This document shows, piece after piece, positions 1-7,987 of a DNA stretch of 64,000 nt (its first letter is position 1; every line of letters starts with the position of its first letter). The DNA comes from Devosia ureilytica (GTDB lineage Bacteria; Pseudomonadota; Alphaproteobacteria; Rhizobiales; Devosiaceae). The position numbers and the translations under genes were made by a program. Below the pieces are notes generated by a model, which was not told the origin of the DNA, did no database searches, and saw nothing but the letters and a program-made list of their open reading frames with translations. The stretch spans positions 434,001 through 498,000 of the forward strand of contig NZ_JAMZCU010000001.1 in NCBI RefSeq assembly GCF_024273195.1, read 5' to 3'.

Positions 1-2625
1 GCGCGGATCGACCCGGCGGGCGAAATCTCCGAGATCCTTGAACGGCGTATCGCCCCGCACTTCGACAATGTGTTCTGCCATGGCGCGGCCCACGCCCTTG
101 ACCGCCGACAGACCATAATGAACGCGGTCGTTCTTGACCGAGAACACGACCTCGGACTGGTTCACGCAGGGCGGGACAACCTCGATACCCTTTTTGCTCG
201 CTTCGCGACGGAAATCGGCCAGCTTGTCGGTCTGGGCCATGTCGAGCGTCATCGACGCTGCATAGAACTCGTGCGGATAGTGTTCCTTGAGATAGGCGGT
301 TTGATAGGAGACCCAGGCATAGGCCGCCGCATGGCTTTTGTTGAAGCCGTAGTTGGCGAACTTGGCGAGCAGGTCGAAGATTTCGTCGGCCAGCGCTTCC
401 TTGACGCCCTCCTTGGCCGAACCGTCGCGGAAACGAACGCGCTGGCGGTCCATTTCCGCGCGGTCCTTCTTGCCCATGGCGCGGCGCAACATGTCGGCTT
501 CGCCCAGCGAGTAGCCTGACAGGAGTTGGGCGATCTGCATCACCTGTTCCTGATAGACGATGATGCCGTAAGTCTCGTCGAGCACTGTCGACAGCGTCGG
601 ATGCGGATAGGCGACATCCTCGCGACCATGCTTGCGATCAATGAAACTCGGGATGTTGTCCATCGGGCCAGGCCGATAGAGCGCGTTCATGGCGATCAGG
701 TCTTCGATGCGGTCGGGCTTCAACTCCATCAGGGCCCGGCGCATGCCGGCGCTTTCAAACTGGAAGATGCCGTAGGTGTCGCCACGGGCATAAAGCTTGT
801 AGGTCGCCGCGTCATCGATGGGGATGGCGTCGATGTCGAGTTCGACACCCCGTTTTTTCACCATGTCCACGGCGTAGCGGATGGTGGTCAGGGTTTTCAG
901 ACCCAGGAAGTCGAATTTGACGAGGCCGGCGGGCTCGACCCATTTCAGGTTGTATTGCGTCACCGGCATGTCGGAACGCGGATCGCGGTAGAGCGGCAGC
1001 AGCTCCTGCAATGGCCGGTCGCCAATAACGATGCCGGCAGCATGGGTCGAGGCGTGGCGGAAGAGTCCTTCGAGCGCCTTGGAAATCTCGACGAGCTGGG
1101 CGACGGTCTCGTCCTCGTCGGCCATCTGCTTGAACTGCGGCACCTCTTTCATGGTGCGCTCGATGGACCATGGATCGGCCGGGTTGGCAGGCACGAGCTT
1201 ACAGATGCGGTCGACCTGGCCATAGGGCATCTGCAGGACGCGTCCGACGTCGCGCAGCACGGCGCGGGCCTGGAGCGTACCAAAGGTGATGATCTGCGCG
1301 ACCTGGCTGGACCCGTATTTGTCCTGCACATAGTCGATGACTTCCTCGCGCCGGTCCTGGCAGAAGTCGATGTCGAAGTCCGGCATCGAGATGCGCTCGG
1401 GGTTGAGGAAGCGCTCAAACAGCAGGTTGTAGCGCAAGGGATCGAGGTCGGTGATGGTGGTGGCATAGGCCACGAGAGAACCGGCACCCGAACCACGGCC
1501 CGGTCCAACCGGGATATCGTGCGCCTTGGCCCATTGGATGAAGTCGGCCACGATGAGGAAATAGCCGGGGAACTTCATCTTTTCGATGATGCTCAGCTCA
1601 AACTCGAGCCGGTCGCGGTATTCCGCTTCGCTCTTGCCGGGGGCGATGCCGGTGACCGCGAGGCGTTTATCGAGCCCCTCCATGGCGATCCGGCGCAATT
1701 CGAGCGCCTCGGCAGCGACAATCTCGTCCTCGGTGTCGTGCGATCCTGCGGCAAATTTCGGCAGGATGGGGCCACGGGTGCGCGGGCGGAAGGCAATGCG
1801 GCGCGCAATTTCTATGGTCGAATCCAGCGCCTCGGGCAGGTCGGAGAACAACTCGACCATTTCGGCACGGGTCTTGAAATAATATTGGTCGTTGAGCTTG
1901 CGGCGCTCATTTTGGGCCAGCACCGATCCACCGGCGATGGCCAAGAGCGCATCATGCGCCTCATATTCCCTGGCCGTCTTGAAGAAGGGCTCGTTGGTGG
2001 CGACGAGCGGAATGCCCTTGCGGTAGGCGTAATCCACCAGACGCGGTTCCACTGCGGCTTCCATGGGGCGGCCATGGCGCTGCAATTCGATGTAGAAGCG
2101 ATCACCGAACAGGTCGGCCAGCCGGTCCAGGCGCCGAACCGCATTGGCGTCCTGCCCATTGGCAAAGGCCATGTCGATGCCGCCTTCGGGGCCACCGGAG
2201 AGGCAGATGAGGCCGGATAGACTATCGCGATCCAGCCAGTCGAGGCTGGCGCGCGCCATGCCATCCTCGCCTTCGAGATAGGCGCGGGAGACGAGGCGGG
2301 AGAGATTGGAGAATCCCTGCTCGGACTGGGCCATTAGCACAATGCTGGACTTGCCCGCCCAGGCGATATGGCCGCGCTCGCTAAGGCGTTCCTCCGCAGC
2401 GGCGAAATCGACGGCCAGTTCGACGCCGATCAGGGGCTGAATGCCCTTTTTCGTGGCCTTCTCGGAGAACTCGAGCGCCCCAAAGAGATTGTTGGTGTCG
2501 GCAATGCCGAGCGCGGGCTGCGCATCCTCGGCCGCCAGCTTGAGGATGTTTTCGAGCTGCACGGCCCCCTCAAGCAGCGAGAAGGCAGAGTGAACGTGAA
2601 GGTGAATGAAGCCAGGGCCGCGCAT
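1..2625 (-). CDS. dnaE: DNA polymerase III subunit alpha (3' end outside window)
   Basis: Replicative DNA polymerase catalytic subunit. About 875 codons are visible; the family is usually about 1150-1180 residues, so the C-terminal region (HhH/OB part) lies beyond position 1. The N-terminus carries the PHP-domain signature HLHVHSAFSLLEG. The polymerase core shows GPGRGSGAGSLVAY followed by PDFDIDFCQDRR, the catalytic aspartate motif of C-family polymerases, and later the YQEQVMQIAQ and GYSLGEADMLRRAMGKK segments. Two in-frame ATGs exist at 2631 and 2625; AGGAG directly abuts the first and is spaced 6 nt from the second, so 2625 is preferred. It lies downstream of lolD after a 0.9 kb gap, so it probably has its own promoter. 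Confidence 0.97.
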   Translation of the reverse strand, partial: MRGPGFIHLHVHSAFSLLEGAVQLENILKLAAEDAQPALGIADTNNLFGALEFSEKATKKGIQPLIGVELAVDFAAAEERLSERGHIAWAGKSSIVLMAQSEQGFSNLSRLVSRAYLEGEDGMARASLDWLDRDSLSGLICLSGGPEGGIDMAFANGQDANAVRRLDRLADLFGDRFYIELQRHGRPMEAAVEPRLVDYAYRKGIPLVATNEPFFKTAREYEAHDALLAIAGGSVLAQNERRKLNDQYYFKTRAEMVELFSDLPEALDSTIEIARRIAFRPRTRGPILPKFAAGSHDTEDEIVAAEALELRRIAMEGLDKRLAVTGIAPGKSEAEYRDRLEFELSIIEKMKFPGYFLIVADFIQWAKAHDIPVGPGRGSGAGSLVAYATTITDLDPLRYNLLFERFLNPERISMPDFDIDFCQDRREEVIDYVQDKYGSSQVAQIITFGTLQARAVLRDVGRVLQMPYGQVDRICKLVPANPADPWSIERTMKEVPQFKQMADEDETVAQLVEISKALEGLFRHASTHAAGIVIGDRPLQELLPLYRDPRSDMPVTQYNLKWVEPAGLVKFDFLGLKTLTTIRYAVDMVKKRGVELDIDAIPIDDAATYKLYARGDTYGIFQFESAGMRRALMELKPDRIEDLIAMNALYRPGPMDNIPSFIDRKHGREDVAYPHPTLSTVLDETYGIIVYQEQVMQIAQLLSGYSLGEADMLRRAMGKKDRAEMDRQRVRFRDGSAKEGVKEALADEIFDLLAKFANYGFNKSHAAAYAWVSYQTAYLKEHYPHEFYAASMTLDMAQTDKLADFRREASKKGIEVVPPCVNQSEVVFSVKNDRVHYGLSAVKGVGRAMAEHIVEVRGDTPFKDLGDFARRVDPR

Positions 2626-2698
2626 GTGCATCTCCTGAACTGACCTTGTGGCACGGCCCGCGCGGGGTCAAACCACTCTGCGGTCAATCCACAGCCGA

Positions 2699-2797
2699 TC
2701 ACGCAAAGTGGGTGAGGATATCCATCCAGGTCAGCGAGCCGATGGTGAAGGCACCAAGGGTAACAAAAGCGGCGAGGTCTTTAACGAAGTTGAGCAT
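2699..2797 (-). CDS. possible 32-residue membrane peptide
   Basis: A short frame of 32 codons beginning MLNFVKDLAAFVTLGAF and ending DILTHFA. It has an ATG, an upstream GGGAGA at good spacing, and a TGA stop. Residues 4-24 are hydrophobic enough for a single membrane-spanning helix with a lysine near the N-terminus. It sits 74 bp upstream of dnaE on the same strand. I do not recognise a named family. It could be a real small membrane protein or a chance frame; the ribosome binding site and the hydrophobic pattern favour a gene. Confidence 0.45.
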   Translation of the reverse strand: MLNFVKDLAAFVTLGAFTIGSLTWMDILTHFA

Positions 2798-3011
2798 CGT
2801 GGTCTCCCGTGTTTTCGTAATGTTCTTATATGTTCGATCTTTGTTCTCGTCCAGACAGGAACATCGGTGAAACCGGGGACAGCGGTTAACTGGTTAGGAT
2901 TTGGTTAGGAAAAGTTCGGGAGGCGTTAAGATTCGGGACATGCCGATTGGCACCCATCCGGCACGACTCGTAGCGCCCGACCCATCCAGGGTCGTGCGTT
3001 TGCACGGTGAA

Positions 3012-3061
3012 AAGCGGCTTTCGCCCCAAAGGTATTAGTAAAGAAGAGGCGAAAGCCGCTT
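3012..3061. repeat. Perfect 14-bp inverted repeat
   Basis: AAGCGGCTTTCGCC at 3012-3025 is exactly complementary to 3048-3061, with a 22-nt spacer. No T-run follows on either side, so it is not a standard intrinsic terminator. It could form an RNA hairpin or be a protein-binding palindrome. Confidence 0.7.
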
Positions 3062-3409
3062 CCCACGATCGGGAGATGTGACGCATGCATCGAGCGGCCC
3101 CCGTGCAGGTGCTCATCCCCTTGGCTGTCGGCGCAGACCTTTGGCCCGGATGTTTTTAGACACCCATTGCCGCCTGTCGCCAGTCTCTTCTGTTGAGCGG
3201 CCGGTGGTCAGCATATACGCCCCCGCCCCGGCGACCCGGTGCGGCCCGTCGCCCCCCCCGCAGCGTCGTCGGCACCCCGTGTCGCCGGTGGGGATGGAGG
3301 GAGTATGGGAGAGGTTTGGGGTGCGGGGATAAGATTTTCGTGGATGCATTTTTGTTGCAGACAATACCCCCACCCAGTTTCGCTATGGCCTAAAGGCCAA
3401 GCTTCACTA

Positions 3410-3430
3410 CCTCCCCCTGATAGGGGGAGG
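3410..3430. repeat. 9-bp stem hairpin, CCTCCCCCT type
   Basis: CCTCCCCCT (3410-3418), loop GAT, AGGGGGAGG (3422-3430). It lies 65 bp beyond the lolD stop codon. It resembles short palindromes scattered in intergenic DNA of this group and may end lolD transcription, although it has no U-tract. Confidence 0.6.
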
Positions 3431-3494
3431 CGCGCAGGCGCCGAGATGCCGGTGCTGGTGATCATGACACAGCGCTTTTGTAGATCTGCGGAAT

Positions 3495-4181
3495 CTAAAG
3501 CGTGTGCGGCACCACGAGACCGCCCTTGAGCGTTACGATCCGGTCGGCGCGGCGGGCGAGGTCGTGGTTGTGGGTGGCGATGAGGGCGGCGGCGCCTTCG
3601 TTCTTGATCAGGTCCTTGAGGGCCTCAAACACCAGGTCGCTGGTTTCGGGATCAAGATTGCCGGTGGGTTCATCGGCCAGGATGACGCGCGGATGATTGG
3701 CGGCGGCGCGGGCGATGGCGATGCGCTGCTGTTCGCCGCCGGAAAGTTCGGCCGGGCGGTGGCTGGCGCGGGGGGCGACGCCAAGCAGATCGAGCAATTC
3801 CATGGCCCTAGCCTCGGCGGCCTTCTGCTCAACGCCGGCGATGAGCTGGGGCATGACCACGTTTTCGAGCGCGGTGAATTCGGGCAGCAGGTGATGGAAC
3901 TGATAGACGTAGCCCACCGTCGAGCGGCGCAACTGGGTGCGCGCGCGGTCGCCGAGCCTGCTGGTGGGCTGGCCGACGATCTCGATTTCGCCGCTCTGGG
4001 GCGATTCTAGCAGGCCGCAGAGATGCAGCAGCGTTGACTTGCCGGCACCGGACGGGGCGACGAGCGCAACCAGCTCGCCGCTTTCGACCGTGAGGTCTGC
4101 CGCTTCGAGGACGCGCACCAGGCGTTCGCCTTCGCCGTAATGACGATGCACGCCGGACAGGCGCAGATGGGGCTTACTCAT
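3495..4181 (-). CDS. lolD: Lipoprotein-releasing ABC transporter ATP-binding protein LolD
   Basis: ATPase of the inner-membrane complex that releases lipoproteins to the periplasmic carrier LolA. The 228-residue protein has a Walker A (APSGAGKST, with Ala in place of the usual first Gly), a signature [14 protein letters not shown] and a Walker [13 protein letters not shown], followed by an ATHNHDLA switch histidine. Its ATG at 4181 overlaps the end of the permease gene (ATGAGTAA), so the two are translationally coupled. A longer upstream extension of the frame to 4271 would lie inside the permease gene and is rejected. The MacB/LolD subfamily assignment follows from the adjacent LolC/E permease. 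Confidence 0.95.
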   Translation of the reverse strand: MSKPHLRLSGVHRHYGEGERLVRVLEAADLTVESGELVALVAPSGAGKSTLLHLCGLLESPQSGEIEIVGQPTSRLGDRARTQLRRSTVGYVYQFHHLLPEFTALENVVMPQLIAGVEQKAAEARAMELLDLLGVAPRASHRPAELSGGEQQRIAIARAAANHPRVILADEPTGNLDPETSDLVFEALKDLIKNEGAAALIATHNHDLARRADRIVTLKGGLVVPHTL

Positions 4182-5547
4182 AGCGCAGCGCCTCGACAGG
4201 ATCGTATTGGGCGGCGCGCCAGGCCGGATAGAGCGTGGCGAGGAAACTGAGTCCCAGGGCCATCCCCACAACCACGGTTACTTCCATCGGATCGGTGCGG
4301 CTGGGCAGCGAGGAGAGGAAGAAAACCTCGGGCGGAAATAGGGTAACGCCCAGCAGGTTGGAGATCGAGGCCCGCAGCGCCTCGGCATTGGCGGCGACGA
4401 TCAGCCCGAGCCCGGTGCCGACCGCCGTGCCGATAAAGCCAATGGTGGTGCCGGTGATCGAGAAGATGCGCATGATCGCACCCCGCGTCGCGCCCATGGT
4501 GCGCAGCACGGCGATGTCGGCACCCTTGTCCTTCACCAGCATGATGAGGCTGGAGATGATGTTGAAGGCTGCCACCAGGATGATCATCGAGAGGATGGTG
4601 AACATCACCACGCGCTCGACCTGCAGGGCCGAGAAGAAGGTCTCGTTGCGCTGCTGCCAATCGGTCAGCACCAGCGGGCGAACGCCGGGCGCCGATTGCA
4701 GGCGCTGACGCATGATGCCGACTTCATCGGGGTCATCGATAAACACTTCCACCGCTGAAGCGCGGGGAATGCGCATATAGGCGGCGTCGATTTCCTCATC
4801 GCTGGCCAGCGGATCGAGCTGGGCCTGGCCGGGCTTGAGCACCTCGTCGACCATGCGGAAATAATCCTGCGCGGGCTCGAGCGGCATGTACATGAAGAAG
4901 CTGTCGAACTCGACCATGCCCAGATTGTAGATGGCATTGACCGGGTAGGACCGGATCTGCGGGGTGGAGCCAAAGGGCGTCATGGCGCCATCGGGATTGA
5001 TGATCTGCACAGAATCGCCAATGCCGACGCCCAAGGTCTGCGCAAGGCGATAGCCGATGGCGACGCCCTTGCTGTCATCCCACTGGTCGAAACCGCCCTG
5101 CTCTGCCGAATTGTAGAGCAAATCCAGTTTTTTCAGGTTTTCCTCGTCCATGCCGCGCACGGAAACGCCGGTCGAGGAGCCGCGACCGGAGGCCAGCACC
5201 TGGCCTTCGACGAAATAGACGGCGAAGCTGACGCCATCGACCTGTTCGAGCGCCGCCACTGTCTCACGATAGTCGGTGAACTGGCTTTCGATGGGATAGG
5301 CGGTGAAATGGCCATTGAGGCCCAGGATCTTGTCGAGCAGTTCGCCCCGGAAGCCGTTCATCACCGACATAACGACAATGAGAGTCGCCACGCCAATGGC
5401 AACACCCACCATGGTGAGGCTGGCAATGACCGAGATGAAGGCTTCCTTGCGGCGGGCGCGCAGATAGCGTCCGGCGATCATCCACTCAAAGCGGGAAAAG
5501 GGCCGGGTTGCCCGGCCTCCCGGAACTGCGCGCGCGCTGTCGGTCAA
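4174..5547 (-). CDS. lolC: Lipoprotein-releasing ABC transporter permease (LolC/LolE family)
   Basis: Inner-membrane permease partner of LolD, 457 residues. The N-terminal part has the family segment [20 protein letters not shown] and a first membrane helix. A large periplasmic MacB-like domain (about residues 60-300) follows, then three C-terminal helices (FtsX-like domain). A single LolC/E-type permease is present here, presumably acting as a homodimer, as is common in alphaproteobacteria. The start is a TTG at 5547 overlapping the proS stop by four bases (TTGA); no good ATG exists before residue 23, and the coupling supports this start. Whether to call it LolC or LolE is arbitrary. Confidence 0.93.
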   Translation of the reverse strand: MTDSARAVPGGRATRPFSRFEWMIAGRYLRARRKEAFISVIASLTMVGVAIGVATLIVVMSVMNGFRGELLDKILGLNGHFTAYPIESQFTDYRETVAALEQVDGVSFAVYFVEGQVLASGRGSSTGVSVRGMDEENLKKLDLLYNSAEQGGFDQWDDSKGVAIGYRLAQTLGVGIGDSVQIINPDGAMTPFGSTPQIRSYPVNAIYNLGMVEFDSFFMYMPLEPAQDYFRMVDEVLKPGQAQLDPLASDEEIDAAYMRIPRASAVEVFIDDPDEVGIMRQRLQSAPGVRPLVLTDWQQRNETFFSALQVERVVMFTILSMIILVAAFNIISSLIMLVKDKGADIAVLRTMGATRGAIMRIFSITGTTIGFIGTAVGTGLGLIVAANAEALRASISNLLGVTLFPPEVFFLSSLPSRTDPMEVTVVVGMALGLSFLATLYPAWRAAQYDPVEALRYE

Positions 5548-6893
5548 ATGTCGGTCATCCGCTGGGGTTCGATCAGGCCCTTGAGGCGTGCGACCGCCCC
5601 GGTGAGCGGCAGCGTTTCGCGCTCGCCGGTCTTGCGATGCTTGATCTCGACTTCGCCGGATTTAAGGCCGCGCGGCCCCAGGATCAGCTGATAGGGAATG
5701 CCGATCAGGTCCGCCGTTGTGAACTTGGCGCCCGCACCCTGGTCGCGATCATCGTACAGCATGTCGAGGCCGGCGGCGGTCAGTTCGGCATAAAGCGCGT
5801 CGCAGGCGGCGTCGGTCTCGGCATCGCCGGCCTTCAAATTGATCAGCACGGCCTCGAAGGGCGCGACGGAAACCGGCCAGACAATGCCGTTCTCGTCATG
5901 GCTGGCTTCGATGATCGCGGGAACCACGCGCGTCAGGCCAATGCCGTAGGAGCCCATGTGGACCACGGTTTCCTTGCCGTCATTGCCGGTGACGCTGGCC
6001 TTCATCGGCTCGGAATATTTCGTGCCGAAATAGAAGATGTGACCGACCTCGATGCCGCGCGCAGAAACGCGCTTGTCCTCGGGAACGTTGGCCTCATATT
6101 CGGCCATATCGACCATTTCCTCAGTCGCGGCGTAGAGCGAGGTCCAGTCGTTGAAAATCGGCTTGAGGTCGCCGCGGAAATCGACGTCCTGGCCGGGAAT
6201 GGGCTTGTCGAGCAGATCGCGGTGGCAGAACACCTGGCTTTCGCCGGTTTCGGCCAGGATGATCCACTCGTGGCTGAGGTCGCCGCCAATGGGGCCGGTG
6301 TCGGCGCGCATCGGAATGGCGGTCAGGCCCATGCGGGCATAAGTGCGCAGATAGGCAACGAACATGCGCTCATAGGCGGCGACGGCGGCTTCCTTGGTCA
6401 GGTCGAAGCTATAGGCATCCTTCATGAGGAATTCGCGCGACCGCATGGTGCCGAAGCGGGGGCGGACCTCGTCACGGAACTTCCACTGGATGTGGTAGAG
6501 ATTGAGCGGCAGGTCCTTGTAGGACTTCACATAGGTGCGGAAGATGTCGGTGATCATCTCCTCATTCGTCGGTCCATAGAGGAATTCGCGCTCGTGGCGG
6601 TCCTCGATACGCAGCATCTCCTTGCCATAGGCGTCGTAGCGGCCCGACTCGCGCCAGAGATCGGCAGACTGGATGGTGGGCATGAGCAATTCGATCGCGC
6701 CGGAGCGGTTCTGCTCCTCCTCGATGATCTTTTGCACCTTCATCAGGACCTTGTAGCCCAGCGGCAACCAAGAATAGAGGCCGGACGCCTGCTGGCGGAT
6801 CATGCCGGCACGCAGCATCAGCCGGTGCGAGACGATCTCGGCTTCCTTGGGAACGTCACGCAGCACCGGCAGGAAATAGCGGGAAAGGCGCAT
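5544..6893 (-). CDS. proS: Proline--tRNA ligase, alphaproteobacterial short type
   Basis: Charges tRNA-Pro in the cytoplasm. At 449 residues it is the short form that lacks the bacterial INS editing domain. Class II synthetase features are present: a motif 2 region ([21 protein letters not shown]) and motif 3 ([16 protein letters not shown]). A C-terminal anticodon-binding domain is visible from about residue 350. The start at 6893 ([15 protein letters not shown]) has GGAG 5 nt upstream; an in-frame start 17 codons earlier lacks such support. It heads a proS-lolC-lolD set joined by short overlaps, the order seen in many rhizobia. Confidence 0.96.
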   Translation of the reverse strand: MRLSRYFLPVLRDVPKEAEIVSHRLMLRAGMIRQQASGLYSWLPLGYKVLMKVQKIIEEEQNRSGAIELLMPTIQSADLWRESGRYDAYGKEMLRIEDRHEREFLYGPTNEEMITDIFRTYVKSYKDLPLNLYHIQWKFRDEVRPRFGTMRSREFLMKDAYSFDLTKEAAVAAYERMFVAYLRTYARMGLTAIPMRADTGPIGGDLSHEWIILAETGESQVFCHRDLLDKPIPGQDVDFRGDLKPIFNDWTSLYAATEEMVDMAEYEANVPEDKRVSARGIEVGHIFYFGTKYSEPMKASVTGNDGKETVVHMGSYGIGLTRVVPAIIEASHDENGIVWPVSVAPFEAVLINLKAGDAETDAACDALYAELTAAGLDMLYDDRDQGAGAKFTTADLIGIPYQLILGPRGLKSGEVEIKHRKTGERETLPLTGAVARLKGLIEPQRMTDI

Positions 6894-7035
6894 GGGAACT
6901 CCAACGGAAAAGGTCATCGACTCGAGGGTTTCGTTGATGCCCACTCAAATCGCAAGCGTCCATTCGATGCAAGCATGCAAGCTATGCAGAATCCGCTTGG
7001 CAGACCCAATTTCTATTGTTAGGGTCCGCCACAAT

Positions 7036-7122
7036 AAAACAAAGGCGGCCCAAACCGCCGGACGTCGACAACGTCAAGGGAGGAGCGTTGGCTGCCGCTG
7101 AATAGCGTGCCTAAGACCAACG
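7036..7122. ncRNA. Candidate small RNA with anti-Shine-Dalgarno motif
   Basis: Read on the minus strand, this non-coding gap contains a CGTTGG/CCAACG stem (7117-7122 with 7086-7091) enclosing a CGCT/AGCG hairpin. A single-stranded CGCTCCTCCCTT (7076-7087) follows, then a GACGT/ACGTC hairpin (7061-7075). It ends in a GGCGG/CCGCC hairpin (7044-7059) followed by TTTGTTTTATT. CUCCUCCC loops plus a terminator are the hallmark of several alphaproteobacterial trans-acting RNAs. The opposite strand also ends in a strong terminator at 7146-7170, so the transcribed strand is uncertain. No promoter could be fixed by eye. Confidence 0.4.
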
Positions 7123-7145
7123 TATTGTCGAACAAACTTTTACAA

Positions 7146-7170
7146 GCAGGGCCCAGTGCCCTGCTTTTTT
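7146..7170 (+). terminator. Intrinsic terminator, plus strand
   Basis: GCAGGGC (7146-7152), loop CCAGT, GCCCTGC (7158-7164), then six T. This is a textbook rho-independent terminator just upstream of the YjbR-like gene. No protein gene precedes it on this strand, so it must end a short RNA, act as an attenuator, or insulate the downstream gene. Confidence 0.8.
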
Positions 7171-7189
7171 GTTTCAGGAACAACATATT

Positions 7190-7510
7190 ATGGCCAGCAC
7201 TGAAAGTTTTGTGCGAATTGCCATGGCGCAGCCCGGCACTGTGGCCGGTCCGCATTTTGATCGCACGGCGTTCAAGGTGAAGCGCACATTTGCGACGCTG
7301 GCTGCTGACGGGCTGAGCGCAAACCTCAAGTTCACGCCCGAGGAACAAGAATTCAAATGTATGGTTGCCCCTGAAATATTTCAGGCCATCGACAATGGCT
7401 GGGGACGGCAGGGCTGGACAACGATTCTCATCGTACCCGCCAGCGATGATGACATCGCGGCGGCGCTCACGATGGCGCATGCTCATGCAGTGGCAAAGAC
7501 CAGGAAATAG
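7190..7510 (+). CDS. MmcQ/YjbR family protein
   Basis: 106-residue protein of the MmcQ/YjbR fold. The family has a CyaY-like alpha/beta structure with a proposed double-wing DNA-binding role that is not well proven. The visible pattern is typical: an early GTVAGPHFDRTAFKVKRTFA strand region, then KFTPEEQEF, and a C-terminal helix rich in Ala/His. The ATG at 7190 has AGGAA about 10 nt upstream; the frame extends seven codons further up but without a better start. It is the only plus-strand gene in the first 30 kb and stands alone between an intrinsic terminator and DUF1467 on the opposite strand. Confidence 0.85.
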   Translation: MASTESFVRIAMAQPGTVAGPHFDRTAFKVKRTFATLAADGLSANLKFTPEEQEFKCMVAPEIFQAIDNGWGRQGWTTILIVPASDDDIAAALTMAHAHAVAKTRK

Positions 7511-7561
7511 CCACGGCGCAGCGCGGGCGCTACGGCCCCAATTGCGCATGGAAGGCGAAGG

Positions 7562-7813
7562 TCAGCGGTTCCAGTAGGCCTGGAGCGTTTCGTTGCTGAG
7601 GCCCCACAGCAGCAGTGCGGTCAGGGCCGCGGCGAGCGCCGTGGTGATGAGGGCCTTCATGACCAGTCGCGGTCGCACCGGCGCGCCCGGATCGGAACCG
7701 GCGACAATTTCAGCGCCAGTTTCGTGATGGCTATGGCTGCCAATGGGCAGCACTGCCACGAAGGTGAGCCACCAGACCACGAAATAGACGGCGATGAGTG
7801 AACCGATCTGCAT
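7562..7813 (-). CDS. DUF1467 family membrane protein
   Basis: 83-residue protein with an N-terminal hydrophobic helix (about residues 4-24) and a second one near the C-terminus (about 52-72), separated by a polar loop containing GSHSHHETGAEIVAGSDPGA. This arrangement and sequence match the DUF1467 family of alphaproteobacterial two-helix membrane proteins. The function is unknown. The ATG at 7813 has only a weak ribosome binding site. It lies between rnj and proS, as in many rhizobial genomes. Confidence 0.85.
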   Translation of the reverse strand: MQIGSLIAVYFVVWWLTFVAVLPIGSHSHHETGAEIVAGSDPGAPVRPRLVMKALITTALAAALTALLLWGLSNETLQAYWNR

Positions 7814-7886
7814 GGGGCTTGTCTACGCGTCTTGGGGTTCAAGGGGAAGGGGCGGGATTGTCGCGGGTGCTGCCATTGCCACCGGA

Positions 7887-7956
7887 TGTCACCCCGGGCT
7901 TGACCCGGGGCCCATCCTGAAATCTCGAAATGGGCCCGGCCTTCGCCGGGGTGACA
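7887..7956. repeat. REP-like composite palindrome
   Basis: Outer arms TGTCACCCC (7887-7895) and GGGGTGACA (7948-7956) enclose smaller CCCGGG-type and GGGCCC-type palindromes. It lies in the gap between rnj and DUF1467. Elements of this form are dispersed in intergenic DNA of rhizobia and relatives. Only one copy is present in this window. Confidence 0.75.
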
Positions 7957-7987
7957 GCTGGTGGGGGAAATGAATTTCAGTCCTGCA

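Larger units (their letters stand above)
2798..3494. other. Intergenic region between the small peptide frame and lolD
   Basis: About 700 bp without a convincing gene. It contains a perfect 14-bp inverted repeat (3012-3061) and a CT/GA-rich hairpin (3410-3430), annotated separately. A 32-codon plus-strand frame (2940-3038, starting MPIGTHPARL) overlaps the left arm of the inverted repeat, but its start has no properly spaced Shine-Dalgarno sequence. The rest is GC-rich and has no consistent coding pattern on either strand. Confidence 0.6.

Noticed and set aside
526..2220. Long plus-strand open frame of 564 codons over dnaE
   Set aside because: It is the reverse-strand shadow of dnaE; the minus frame has unmistakable polymerase motifs, and the plus frame has shadow-type composition rich in His, Asp, Val and Gly.
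2940..3038. 32-codon plus-strand frame starting MPIGTHPARL
   Set aside because: No correctly spaced Shine-Dalgarno sequence, and its end coincides with an inverted repeat arm; not enough to call a gene.
3400..3450. CRISPR or tandem repeat array near the CT/GA-rich hairpin
   Set aside because: Only one hairpin unit is present, with no repeats or spacers. No CRISPR array was seen anywhere in the window.
5508..7022. Plus-strand frame of 504 codons over proS
   Set aside because: Shadow of proS, whose class II synthetase motifs are clear on the minus strand.
7070..7170. tmRNA, 6S or SRP RNA in the gap before the YjbR-like gene
   Set aside because: No tRNA-like domain, tag-coding frame, 6S-type open bubble or SRP GGAA tetraloop region could be found; left as an unclassified RNA candidate.
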